A stretch of 64,000 nucleotides of DNA from Artemisia argyi (Eukaryota > Streptophyta > Magnoliopsida > Asterales > Asteraceae). The stretch covers positions 112,288,542-112,352,541 of the forward strand of contig CM060704.1 of NCBI GenBank assembly GCA_030686995.1. Direction: 5' to 3'. A program made the position numbers and the translations under genes. This document shows, in pieces, positions 32,443-43,752 of this stretch (position 1 is its first letter; each line of letters starts with the position of its first letter). Below the pieces are notes generated by a model that saw only the letters and a program-made list of their open reading frames with translations, had not been told where the DNA came from and made no database searches.

Positions 32443-33141
32443 CAGTGGCGGAGCCAGAAATTTTGATCATTGAGGGCATCGAACGATAAAATATTTTTAC
32501 TGTAACTTGAAAAAAATCGGGTCGGGTTTGACTTAAGGCTATATAAATGCTATCTTTGATGATTAAATGCAACAAAAATACTCAACCTCAATACAATCAA
32601 GACTCATTATATATGGGTAATATGTCTAAAAAATAAACTTTTACTCATAATTTCAGTTGAAATTATATGACCTTAAAATAAACTGAGTTGAGTTGTTTGT
32701 TACAATTATAGGTGAAACCATGATGTTGCCTTTAAATACACAGTAACTAACTCGAAAGATAAAAAGCTTTGCTCCACCATATTATATTTACTATAGGATA
32801 AATAATTAATCAAATAAAAGTTGTTTATTACCCACTTGTGATTGTCCCACTCACTCACTCACCCAACTACCCAACAAGACTTTCCCACTTCCCAATTTCA
32901 TCTTCTTCTTCATTTTTCCTCATTTTTCAGATGAACAAAGAAACCACAAAACTGTTTTGACATTGAAATCACTTTGATTTCTAGTAATCTAAGAGAGTGT
33001 TGAGGGCACTTTGAAAATTTGCATGAGGGCACCAGACATTTTCTCTACCAATTTAGTTGTTTTCCCTACATATTTTGTGTGTCAACAAGAACTTTGTTGG
33101 GGGCAACGCCCCCCACTCCTATAAGCATAGCTCCGCCCCTG
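32443..33141. mobile_element. Non-autonomous hAT element, 699 bp
   Basis: Ends CAGTGGCGGAGCCAG and the complement of CAGGGGCGGAGCTATG form inverted repeats. Perfect 8-bp target duplication CATAACCC (32435-32442, 33142-33149). No transposase. A diverged, truncated relative starts at 57826. Confidence 0.93.
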
Positions 33142-33339
33142 CATAACCCCAAGTTTTTGTTTTTGTGCAAAAATAGAATTCCTAGACTCAGATCAGGAGT
33201 GTAATCATGTTTAGAATACTTACAATGATGATTGATGAGCAATGTGAATGAAGGGAGGACCAAAAATTCGTAGGTGTGGATGAATGGTAAAGTGAATAGT
33301 AGTAGTTTGGAAGTGGTGGTATGAGATAATGGGTGTTTG

Positions 33340-33440
33340 GTTTAATATAAACTAAGAAAAAGGTTCTACAGGTCGGCGGATATGGCGGAACCAAAAAGAG
33401 TGTTCCGCCCGTTATGGCTGAGGGTTCCGCCGACTCTGCT
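33340..33440 (-). promoter_or_regulatory. LTR-like motif cluster upstream of accessory ORF A
   Basis: GGCGGATATGGCGGAACC, GTTCCGCCCGTT and AGGGTTCCGCC (33374-33431) align in order with the LTR cluster (GGCGGATACGGCGGAACC, GTTCCGCCCGTG, AGGGTTCCGCC at 38291-38347). A minus-strand TATA-like TTTATATTAAAC follows at about 33351-33340, as in the LTR. The hAT insertion at 32443 now lies between this module and the ORF start at 31955. Confidence 0.55.
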
Positions 33441-33497
33441 GAGAAAAAGACTTATTGATTTGTTTTAATTTTTGTGATTTTTGTCTAATGTCTAGAA

Positions 33498-36400
33498 CTA
33501 CAATGTAGGTTCCATGAGTCCTAAGCCTAGCCTAAGAAGGTTAAAAGGTTCTCGTTTAAGAGGTTTTGTGAGAATGTCGGCTATGTTGTCTTCGGAAGAA
33601 ACTTTCTCAATTAAGATGTTTCCTTTTTGAACATTATCACGAAGGAAATGATGACGGATTTCAATATGTTTGGTACGAGCATGTTGAACTGGATTTTTGC
33701 TAAGATCAATGGCTCCTTTGTTGTCACAAAGAATGGTGATGTCGTTAAGTTGAATTCCGTAGTCGACAAGAGCTTGCTTCATCCAAAGAGCTTGTTGACA
33801 TGCCTTTCCGGCCGAAACGTATTCGGCTTCCGTTGTTGAGATAGCGAGAGCCGTTTGCTTCTTAGAGAACCATGAGGCGAGACAATGTCCAACAAAAGTA
33901 CAAGTACCACTTGTGCTTTTTCTATCAGCATAGTCACCGGCATGATCAGAGTCGGCATACACTATGGTGTCTATTCCCGTTCCTTTGGGATACCATAAAC
34001 CTAAATGTGTAGTGCCCTTAATATATCTAAAAATCCTTTTAACGGCTTCGAGATGAGTTGTCTTAGGATCTTCTTGAAAACGAGCACATAGACAAACACT
34101 AAACATAATGTCGGGTCTACTAGCCGTTAGGTAAAGTAGACTTCTAATCATACCTCTATATTTCGTGCTATCAACGGATTCACTTTCCTCATCCTTGGTG
34201 AGTTTTGTTTCCGTGGACATGGGAGTTTTGATTGGTTTCGAATCTTCTAATCCAAATTTCTTAAGCATGTCCTTAATATATTTAGATTGGTTAAGAAGAT
34301 ACCATCTTCTAGTTGTTTAATTTGGAGTCCTTGGAAAAAGTTGAGTTCTCCTATCATACTCATTTCAAACTCGTCATGCATGATTTTTGAGAAATCAACG
34401 CATAATTCTTGACAAGTTGATCCGAATATAATGTCATCAACATAGATTTGGACTATCATAATATGTGAATTTTTCTTCTTAGTGAAGAGAGTATTATCAA
34501 CTAAGCCCATGGTATACTTATGGTCAACTAGCAAGGTTTTAAGTCGATCATACCATGCTTTTGGAGCTTGCTTAAGTCCGTAAAGAGCCTTTTTAAGTTT
34601 GTAAACATGATTAGGTTTTTCAAAATCGATGAAGCCCGGTGGTTGAGCAACATACACTTCTTCATTTATAACCCCGTTTAAGAATGCACTTTTGACGTCC
34701 ATTTGAAAGAGTTTAAAATTGTGTGCACATGCATATGCAAGTAAGATTCTAATTGACTCGAGCCTAGCAACCGGAGCAAAAGTTTCATCGTAGTCAATGC
34801 CTTCTTGTTGATTATATCCTTGTGCTACTAGCCTAGCTTTGTTTCTAGACACAATTCCATTTTATTACGAAAAACCCATTTTGTTCCAATTATTGTTTGA
34901 CTCCTTGGTTGAGGAACTAATGTCCATACATTATTTCTAACAAATTGGTTTAACTCTTCTTGCATGGCTATTACCCAAGACTCATCATTTATGGCTTCGT
35001 TGATGTTTTTCGGTTCAATGGTTGACACGAAACAAAAGTCGTTACTTTCATTTTGGGCTTTAGATCTTAGTGTCTCTCATTAATTTTTCCCATGACATTA
35101 TCTAATGGATGACTTTTGGATTGTTTAACATTAATAATTTCTTTACTTAATGGTTCATCTTCCTTGTCATTTTCTAAGATTACTTGATTTTCAATAGCTT
35201 GACTTTCAACTAAGTCATCATCTACCAAAGGTGATGTCTTAGAGGGAGGTGGACTCTCGTCGAATGTTACGTTCAACGATTCCTCGACTCTTAACGTTTC
35301 TTTGTTTAAAACAATGTAAGCTTTACTATTTTATGAATATCCAAGAAATACACCTTCATAAGACTTTGGTTCAAATTTGGTGAGATAGTCCTTAGTGTTA
35401 AGAATAAATCATTTACTCCCAAACACTCTAAAGTATCCTAATGTAGGCTTTTTACCTTTATATAGTTCATAAGGAGTTTTATTCAAAAATGGTCAAATTA
35501 AGACTCGATTTAAAATGTATGTTGATGTGTCAACGACGTTACACTAAAACTTTTGTGGAATGTTTTGTTCATTAAGAATTGTTCTACTCATCTCTTGCAA
35601 AGTCCGGTTTTTACGTTCTACTAAACCATTAGATTGAGGAGTACGTGGAGCCGAAAAGTTATGAGTAATACCATTTTTTTCACAAAAGTTTCCAAATTGA
35701 AATTCATTATCAAATTCACAATCGTGATCCGTTCTAATAGACACAATACTAGACCCTACTTGATTTTGAATTTTCTTACTTAGAATCTCAAATTTATCAA
35801 AAGCTTCATTTTTACTTTTCAAAAATTTTGTCCAAGTATATCTTGAGTAATCATCTACTATGACCAAAGTATAGAAGTTACCTCCATAACTTTGTATAGC
35901 GGATGGACCAAACAAATCAATATGCAAAAGTTCTAGACACCTAGATGTAGAAACCAAGTTTTTAGCCTTATGGCTACTATGGACTTGTTTACCGACTTTG
36001 CAAGCGTCACAAAAGTGTTGGTCATATTTCAACTTAGGTAGGTTTCGAACTAGGTCTTTGGAGGAGAGGTTTTGTATAAGTCTCATGTTAGCGTGTCCTA
36101 AACATCTATGCCCTAAAGTTGAAGATTCATCTAATGTAGTAAGACAAAGTTTTTCTCTAGATGTTTGATCCATCTTCATGACATACACGTTGTTCTTAAG
36201 GACACCCTTGGCTATGGTTATGCCATCTTTAAGTATTTTACTTCCATTTTCACTAAAAAGAACGTTATACTTATTACGGCAAAGTTGACTAATACTAAGG
36301 AGATTAAAACCTAAGTTATCAACATGAGCTACATCATCTATAAAAAGGGAGTCATGAGATATTGTACCTTTTCCGATGATTTTGCTCTTAGCTTTACTAT

Positions 36401-36614
36401 CAAACGTAATGTTACCTCCATCACATTTGTGATAAGTTGAGAAGAGGCTTTTGTTACCCGTCATGTGCCTTGAACAACCGCTATCTTTAATCCATTCAAC
36501 CGGTTCCAAACATACTTTGAGGCACACCTCATTTGAGTCGTGAGCTACGAGAGCAATTTCATCATTCTTCGACTCATCGTCATCTTCTTCATAGTCACTC
36601 CAAGCACCACTCAC
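33498..36614 (-). pseudogene. Sirevirus pol (PR-IN-RT-RH), broken
   Basis: Protease [13 protein letters not shown]-pre-integrase [17 protein letters not shown], integrase (ELLHIDLFGP, RTDHDCEFDN where RSDHGTEF is usual, NGLVERKNR), reverse transcriptase ([28 protein letters not shown]), RNase H (YADSDHAGDYADRKSTSG, STTEAEYVSAG, HIEIRHHFLRD), ending LMEPTL. Stops or shifts: TAG at 35546-35544 (Trp expected), further stops near 35410 and 35331, a frame change near 34850 and another near 34260. Cannot give a full product. Confidence 0.92.
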
Positions 36615-36623
36615 AAAAGCTTG

Positions 36624-37556
36624 TTAAGACTTGCTTTTGGGTGGTTTTGGACATTCTCCTATGAGATGACTTGTGTCTCCACACCTAAAGCATTTCCTTT
36701 CAGCCTTTCCTTTCCTATCATCACGATCTTTTCGGAAAGTTTTCTTGTCATCTTTAGGTTGCCTTACAAACTTCCCTAGTCTACGAAAGAACTTCTTGAA
36801 GTCTCTAACAGCCATGACATATTCTTCATCATCACTATCCGAACTAGATTCTTCATCATCACTTGATTGGACTCTAGCTTTCAAGGCAATGGACTTAACC
36901 TTTTCTTTCTTGCCTTTAACTATTTTCGAATCTTTTTCCATTACCATTTCATGAACTTTGAGATTTCCAATTAGCTCGTCAAGTGACATGCTTGAAAGAT
37001 CCTTGGATTCTTCAATTACCGTCACTTTTGCTCTCCACTTCGGATGGAGTGCTCTAACGAATTTTTTGATAAAATTCTTGCTACAAAAAGATTCATCAAG
37101 TGCTTTAAGTGAAGTAATAATAGTGTTAAACCTAGCAAATGCACTATCAATAGTCTCATCTTCGGGAATAGCAAATTGTTCATATTGTTGAACAAGAAGA
37201 TCAATTTTGTTATCCTTAACTTGTGAGTTTCCTTGATGAGTGACTATTAAAGATTGCCAAATTTCTTTGGCGGTTCTACACATAAAGACTCTTTCATGTT
37301 CTTTCTTAGGCAAAGCATTGTAAAGCATCATTTTAGCTTCATTGTTTTTAGCAATTAATTTCTTTTGATCTTCATCTTTACTATTCGTAACTATATTATC
37401 ACCATCAATGATAATGTACCATAAATCTATATCTTTAGATTTCACGTAAGTTTCAAATTGGTTTTTCCAATATATAAAACCATTTGCCTCAAAAAGTGGT
37501 GGTCTTTGCATAGACTGCCCTTCTTTGTAATTTTCAAAATCTATGAATCGTTTCAA
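36624..37556 (-). pseudogene. Sirevirus gag, separated from pol by a stop
   Basis: 310 codons from [13 protein letters not shown], nearly identical to gag in the left unit, with the zinc knuckle [14 protein letters not shown] near the end. It ends at TAA (36626-36624) where the left unit reads Gln (CAA). In the left unit gag and protease are one frame, so the stop is a mutation, not a normal gag stop. Confidence 0.9.
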
Positions 37557-37593
37557 GTTTTAAAATACAATATATTTTAAAAGCTTGAGTAAC

Positions 37594-37611
37594 GTAGCTC
37601 TTGATGCCAAT
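37594..37611 (-). other. Primer-binding site of the Sirevirus
   Basis: On the minus strand, directly after the 5' LTR, TTGGCATCAAGAGCTACG. It resembles the plant initiator-tRNA-Met site TGGTATCAGAGC with small changes. Confidence 0.65.
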
Positions 37612-38709
37612 TGTGGAAAACTAGAAGGGGGTTGAATAGTTTTACCGGTTTTTCATTTAATTATCTTTTGAAACTTTCCGTTTAATCAAAGATATGAACA
37701 CAAAGACAATATATAACATGCAAGTAAAAAGAAAGAAATGATCAAACCACAACACGAGTATTTATCGTGGTTCGGCTACAAGGACTTTTTTTCCTTGCCC
37801 TACGTCCACGCCCCGCGTATCCAACTCGAGAGTTTCTTTCACTAGTCAACAAGCTCCTTTCACTGGCGGAGAAAACCTTACACGTCGCTTACACGATTAC
37901 CGACACTAAGCTAGATGTCGAGTTCTTTTACAAGGGTACAACCACTCCCGTTAGTTCTTTTATAAGGGTACAAGAACTCCCGTCACACTATGTATTTTAA
38001 GGCCTAAAATACTAACCGATCACAACTGAAAACACACAATCAAATGAAGTGTAAACTACACAAAGTCTACACGATGCTAAGCTAACAAGTCTTGCAACGT
38101 TGTGTTGGATACTTGTAACTTTATATGAACTTGTGAACTTCTTTGCTACAAAAGAAACTTTACATCAAAATGAAATGTTAAGGGGTTAGATGAATGATAT
38201 GAATGTATGTGTGTGAAATGTAATAAGAAGTGATAAAACCAAAATTCAAACAAATGGCTTGGTATTTATAGCAAAACCTTCAGCAGGTCTGGCGGATACG
38301 GCGGAACCCTCAGATGGGTTCCGCCCGTGTACCTCCAGGGTTCCGCCAGGCTGACAGAAGATTTTGCAATAAATCTTTCCAAACCAACCAAAGTCACATC
38401 AACTAAATTCTAGTCAAATACACATTGAATCAAAGTAGAATGCATCCAAAGATGTGTAAGAGTTCATGGTAAGTCAAACACACAAACTTACCATAAATGC
38501 ATGATGTGATGTTAACATTTTTCTATTTTAAGAAATATAAAAAGTGTTGTGTTTTATAAGAAATGTAAATGTAACAAATGTCTAATTATGCAAGTCTTTA
38601 AACTAAAAGTATGTTTTACTAAAAACTAAAGTTTACACTTTGTCGTTAACAAAACTTAGCAAAGATCGTAAAATATAAATAACGTTTTTAGGCGATATTT
38701 GTATTAACA
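37612..38709 (-). repeat. Right (5') LTR of the Sirevirus array, 1098 bp
   Basis: Intact, TGTGGAAAAC...TATTAACA in plus direction, next to the GGAAG target duplication. Minus-strand TATAAATA at 38270-38263. Confidence 0.93.
38263..38350 (-). promoter_or_regulatory. TATA box and motif cluster of the 5' LTR
   Basis: TATAAATA (38270-38263) with GGCGGATACGGCGGAACC, GGGTTCCGCC and AGGGTTCCGCC immediately upstream (38291-38347). This is the promoter that would drive the full array. Confidence 0.7.
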
Positions 38710-38714
38710 GGAAG

Positions 38715-38847
38715 TTAGCAAAAAAGCGCTCTCGGTGACTTTTTTTGCAAATTTTCGTAACGTTAGTGGCTGTTTTGCGTGACTTTTTGTCTCGGTCCCA
38801 TTTTTGCGATTTCGTGATAATTTAGGGACTATTTTTGCATTTTACCC
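38715..38847 (-). repeat. Right terminal inverted repeat of the MULE, outer part
   Basis: Mirror of 19214-19345. The inner part of the same repeat lies at 23668-23693, on the other side of the Sirevirus insertion. Confidence 0.9.
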
Positions 38848-38856
38848 TTTAAATTG

Positions 38857-39748
38857 AGTAATGTTCAATTTTCAAAATACCCTTTTAAAACTTAAATTTC
38901 AATCTTTTGTTTACTTTCCTACATAAAAATTCAAATAATGTTTCATTAATGAAATAGTTGCCTTAATATTGTTGACACGGGAAATTTTAAAAATATGCAT
39001 AAAAACTTTTTTCGAATGTAGTTTCCAAAAAAATAAGATTTTTTTTTTGTTTTTAATCCTATTATTAGTTTCTAAAAATTCATACATAAAAACAACTATG
39101 TAAAACAATATCTTGGAACTTCTTATTATTATTGTTTTAGTTCATAGTTATGAAAATGAATGATCAAAAACATGTTATTATTAAACAAGTTTCAAACTAA
39201 AATGAGGTTATTATAATCGTGATATTTTATTTATTTTATTTTTTATTTTGATCAATCATATTCATCTTTGTTTTCCTATTTTACAGATTCATCTCATTCT
39301 TGCTTTCGATCCTGATCCGTATTTCAATCCCAATATCGCAATTATAATTGTTTGCCGCTACAGAATCTCATTGTTATGCACGAGTAATCATCAACTTGAT
39401 AAGGATAGAAATCTAAATGAAGGTAGAAAAAGGTCATTGATTGGCCTACCATTATAATTTGACAATTTAGAATATAAGAATCAAGAATCCTAAAATCAAA
39501 TTATGAGCTTTTGGAATTTAAGAATCTTGAATAATCAAACTATGAGCTTTAGGAAACATAGTCACACAGTATTGATCAGTTTATCTATCGTCACTTTATT
39601 TGTGTTATAGGATATCTTTAACGAATCAAATCGATTTATTTCAAGACATTAGTTAATAATTAACCGGGCATACCTAAATGATTGAGTGAACATCAAGCCG
39701 AAAAAGACAACATACCAAATTGTTTTACTAAGAACTCATAAATTATTT
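38857..39748. other. AT-rich spacer
   Basis: No ORF or bounded repeat seen. Confidence 0.55.
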
Positions 39749-39756
39749 GTGCTAAT

Positions 39757-40473
39757 TAGGGATGGTAACGGGTCGGAGAATTTCGAGGATTATTGTATTT
39801 CCCATCCCAATCCCCGTTCCCGTCTCCATTCACATCGGGGAATAGTTTTACGTCCCCATCTCCAACCCCAATAGGGATCGAGGATCCCTGGAGGAATTTG
39901 AGGATTTTCTATCCTTATCAAAGAACCATAAAAAATACACAAACTTATTGAAAGTATAAAGAATTCAACTATAAAGTGTCTCAAGAAACGAACATCACTC
40001 ATACTTCAATTAGTTACAATGTCAATCCAACTTTAAAATTGACAACTTTAAAGTATCTTAAGATATTGAAACAACACATATAATATAAGAATAGTGTGCA
40101 TTATATGTGAGTATTTGGACAATACAATGGTTAAGCACTAATAACTAGTGTTTAATTATTTATACTTTTAAGCTATTGTATCACTTAAATATTACATATG
40201 CATATACATTACGTGTCAATGCTTATAGAAATATTCATACAAAAGTAAATATTGTATGCATGGCTATATACATATAATTTTCATATATTTATACATAAAA
40301 AAGATCGGGGTCGGGTTCGAGGATTGATGTTATCCCCGTCCCCGCGCCATACCCGATTACGTAATTCAGCGATTCTCCATCCCCGTTTCCATCTCCGGTC
40401 AAATCGGAGATTCCCTAGTCAAATCGGGTTTGGAAATCGGGTCTCTATCGGGTACCGGTTATTTTGCCATCTA
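39757..40473. mobile_element. Probable hAT-like non-autonomous element, 717 bp
   Basis: Left end TAGGGATGGTAACGGGTC, right end the complement of TAGATGGCAAAATAACCGG. Subterminal regions are rich in CCCCGTCCCC / CGGGTC motifs, and the middle is AT-rich. Flanks GTGCTAAT (39749-39756) and CTGATAAT (40474-40481) match at 6 of 8 bases, an aged 8-bp target duplication. Non-coding. Confidence 0.68.
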
Positions 40474-40481
40474 CTGATAAT

Positions 40482-43400
40482 GCAACTTTAGAATCAAGTA
40501 TAACTCTCTTAATAATAATAATATTAGTTGAAAACTTAGGGTAATGCTTTACAAGAGGCGAAGAGTAAGAGCCACACCTATCATGATAGTGGGATTACTT
40601 ATCTCCACATTTACAAAAAGCCATTAAAAGAACTTCCAAAGGTGAATCTTATGCAACATCTTTCTAGTTTTTTAATGCATGGTGCCATACTTTCATTTGT
40701 TCAAATTCAAGTGTTTCATGACATAACAAAAAAAATACCAGTTAAAAAAAATATAAATAAATAGGAATCCAACTTAGTGGTTACAAGTTACAACAATGAC
40801 ATGTAAGAAAATAGAAAACTTTTTATTTGCTTATACTTTATAGTATTCTTAAAAAGTTTTTGGAAATGCCTATTATATGCCTTATTACTAGAAGTAGACT
40901 GAACAACAAAACTTCTCTTGTGTGTAGCTTATAAAATTAATTAGCTAAAGGTCGAATACTCTTGTTAGAAAACAAAATAATGCATATGGTTCTTGGTGTC
41001 TACTTGTGATACCCTTACTAGATGTGATCCATGTTATATTTTTTTACATGAACGGATTTGAGCATGCGCAAAGTGCTCAACTGCACAGGGCCTCAAATTT
41101 CGAGGGGCCTAAGATTTTTAACGACAAGTGGTGTTTTAGTTCGAGTTTTCATGTAACATAGATAAGTATATTATAAAATTAACTTACACTGATTTACGAG
41201 TTTTAAGCGATTTAAAAGAAAATGGAATGAAACAGAGCTAAAGCGGGTAAGGAAGATGATAACTTTAAATAAAATTAATTGGAGATGAGGGAAGTTATAA
41301 GCTGAAGCTTATGTTCGTAAACAAATTTAAGTAAAAAATGATACGTGATCCTACACCTAACTTATGATTCATTGAAAAATAGACGATTAATTGCACATAG
41401 CGGCGACAGTTTATAGTAGCGTTAATTTGTTTGTGTGTATTTAGTTTATTTTTAAGATTATGTTTCTAAAGGCCATCTAACTATTAACTTATTCAGCATT
41501 TTATTTTTAGGCCACTAATTTTTTAAAACTAACTTATAGGTTACCCAAATATGTTTTTGTGTATCGAATTGTAACTAAATATTGGAATACTTAGTATATC
41601 GGAGTACATTGACTTTTATAAATAAAGTTATTTTAGTTAAACAATATTACTCCTTCCTAAATTTTTAAGCGAAACTAAAGTTCGCTTTTTATATGTAGTA
41701 AAAATTAAATGACGCCTGGGTTTGATTAGAAATCTAATTATCCATATGTATAACAAGTTAGGTATGAGAAAGATACGTGCACCTTCAACTTAAGCAATCA
41801 TCGTTCGTATATATCATTACCACTAACTTTGGACTTTTTTGGTCTTGTTTAGTCTTCATTATTCAAAGGCGCATTACTAAAAACATATGCTTGAATATCA
41901 TACTAGTTATAATATAGGAGTTGTTAAAAAAAACCTTAATAAAATTAGTTCTAATTAATTAACATATATTATTAAGCAATGTTTAATCAACTTTCCAAAT
42001 AACATGCACTTATACCATACATAATTGTCGATGAATGAATATTTTTAAATCTCAACAATAAATTTATGAAATGGAAGTACTCTTCTTCATATAGGAGCGT
42101 TGAAGTGTTGAACACAATGAGAAACATATTGACTCTCTAGAGATGACTAAAAATAAAAAGAACCAACCAATTAGTGTAAAAAAAATAATAAATGATTCTT
42201 TTACATTGACAACACTACTATCACAAGCAAGGAGATAAACATTCTTTGATTATAAAGACCAATCCAACACATCTTGAGTAATCGGATTGAAACTGAACAG
42301 TTAATTCGTGATCACTAACATCTAAATGAATCATCTTTCTTTATTAGAACTGAGCCAACACCTGTTGTAGTCACCATCCAAAATGGCGCTAACCAAGAAA
42401 TACTCAACATACGAAAGTTCACAAACTCAATATAAGGAGCTTTAATATAATCATATAATATACCCAGTTACCCGAAAAGATGCAATGAATTACACACTTA
42501 TGTGCTACTTACACATGAAAGGCGTCAAATTCAACATCGTATACTTGCTTTTTTGGGATGAGTTTCAACATCTATCATTCTATCAATGAAGATAGGTTAG
42601 AAGATACAGAAAAATCAAATGCTTGGGCTGAGTTTGTGAAGGGAATGCAAAATTAAAATCAATGTTAACCCAATCCCGTCTTTCACGAGGTATGGAGGAG
42701 GTTACCTAAAGGAAGAAGGCTGCTTCCAGAGGACCTCTGACCTTTTTATAGAGAGTGCGGATAGAACCCTCAACCTCTGTGTCCAAAAGAGAGGGGTTTT
42801 CCAACTGTCCAAAGAGAATGCAAGATTTATCTTAGAAAATAAACTTTTGCAATGAAAGTTTAATAGGTCCCAAAACTATTGACCTAACAAAACAATAATA
42901 GCTAGAATCACAAAACCAAACAGTACCTAAAGCCTCAAGATTGCGCAACAAAGGCTCTGCACAAAGACAAATTCATAGTACATATTACAAACACAAACAA
43001 AATAAAAATTGGACCATCACACTTATATCCTATTACATGGCCATGGAACAAAATAACGAAAATAATTTAACAACACAGTTATATAAAGTGGACTACATAA
43101 GATATTTAGTTAAGTAAGCCATTAAGACAAAAATATAGCAATAATCTTAAAATAATCAAACATAATTATTTACTTATCAAATAGGCTCGTCTCATTCAGG
43201 TATTGATTTTTACTTCAAATACGTATGATGGTAATAATAAGTTGCTCTAATAAAGTGTGCGTATCACAATACACATCATCTATTGCCCATTGAACGAAAA
43301 CCAATTATTCTTTTACTTGCATGATTGAGTATGGTGTCAACACACTACCTAGTCATACACTCATACCATACCTCAATCTTTACCTTTTCGATCGAGCATT

Positions 43401-43613
43401 TAGAGGAAATTTACTAGGCATTACCTAAAGCTCTTCTATAGGATCTAAAAGAGATAATTGTAACTTAAAACATAACAATGTGAAACCTCAAAGCTCTCCA
43501 CGAAAATATAGTGACTCTAAATCTCATACATAAAGCTTTTGTAAAAGGAAAATTTGAGCAAATTAATCTTACATGATTAAGCTTTTGTCAACCAAACACC
43601 CTTGCGTACATCC
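40482..43613. other. Long AT-rich spacer with a SINE-like scrap
   Basis: About 3 kb without convincing ORFs. At about 42668-42745 the phrases AACCCAATCCCG, ACGAGGTATGGAGGAGGT and GGCTGCTTCCAGAGGACCTC resemble the SINE at 43615, probably a relic. Confidence 0.5.
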
Positions 43614-43614
43614 A

Positions 43615-43752
43615 TCAACAACAACAATAACAACAACAAACCCAATCCCGCAAGAACGAGGTATGAGGAGATAGAAATGTAGACAGATCCTACCCCTACC
43701 CCAGGAAAAACCTGGGAGTAGAGAGACCGCTTCCAGGGAGACCTCCGGCAAA
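43615..43752 (-). mobile_element. Plant SINE, 5'-truncated
   Basis: On the minus strand: GGAAGCGGTCTCTCTACTCC, GGGGTAGGGGTAGGATCTG, CATACCTCGTTCTTGCGGGA, ending in a TTG-rich tail (TTGTTGTTATTGTTGTTG). This matches the conserved body and (TTG)n tail of tRNA-derived SINEs widespread in eudicots. No tRNA-like head was recognised. Confidence 0.7.

Larger units (their letters stand above)
23694..38709 (-). mobile_element. Sirevirus-type Copia array with three LTRs and two internal regions
   Basis: Outer ends TGTGGAAAAC...GTATTAACA are flanked by 5-bp target duplication GGAAG (23689-23693, 38710-38714). From right to left, in the element's own direction: full 5' LTR (38709-37612), gag, pol, two extra ORFs, multiple polypurine tracts, full LTR (28325-25819, itself interrupted), gag and half of pol, and a truncated LTR (23993-23694). 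One target duplication around the whole suggests a single locus that gained a unit by recombination between LTRs and then suffered a deletion. The gag knuckle [18 protein letters not shown], the [15 protein letters not shown] linker, repeated GGGGGAG tracts and ORFs after pol point to the Sirevirus (Maximus/SIRE) lineage. Confidence 0.9.
19214..38847 (-). mobile_element. Mutator-like element (MULE) split by a 15-kb nested insertion
   Basis: Long inverted ends start GGGTAAAATGCAAAAAT on both sides and stay nearly identical for about 130 bp and similar for about 170 bp. They are flanked by a perfect 9-bp target duplication TTTAAATTG (19205-19213, 38848-38856). The MULE itself is 19214-23693 plus 38715-38847, about 4.6 kb. 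The rest is a Sirevirus array inserted in its right terminal repeat (duplication GGAAG). It carries a MURA-type transposase pseudogene on the minus strand and three small ORFs near the left end. Strand is given for the transposase. Confidence 0.93.

Noticed and set aside
28330..38350. Regularly recurring GGTTCCGCC words considered as a CRISPR-like array
   Set aside because: Plant nuclear DNA, mixed orientation, unequal spacing and no equal spacers; they fit promoter motifs.
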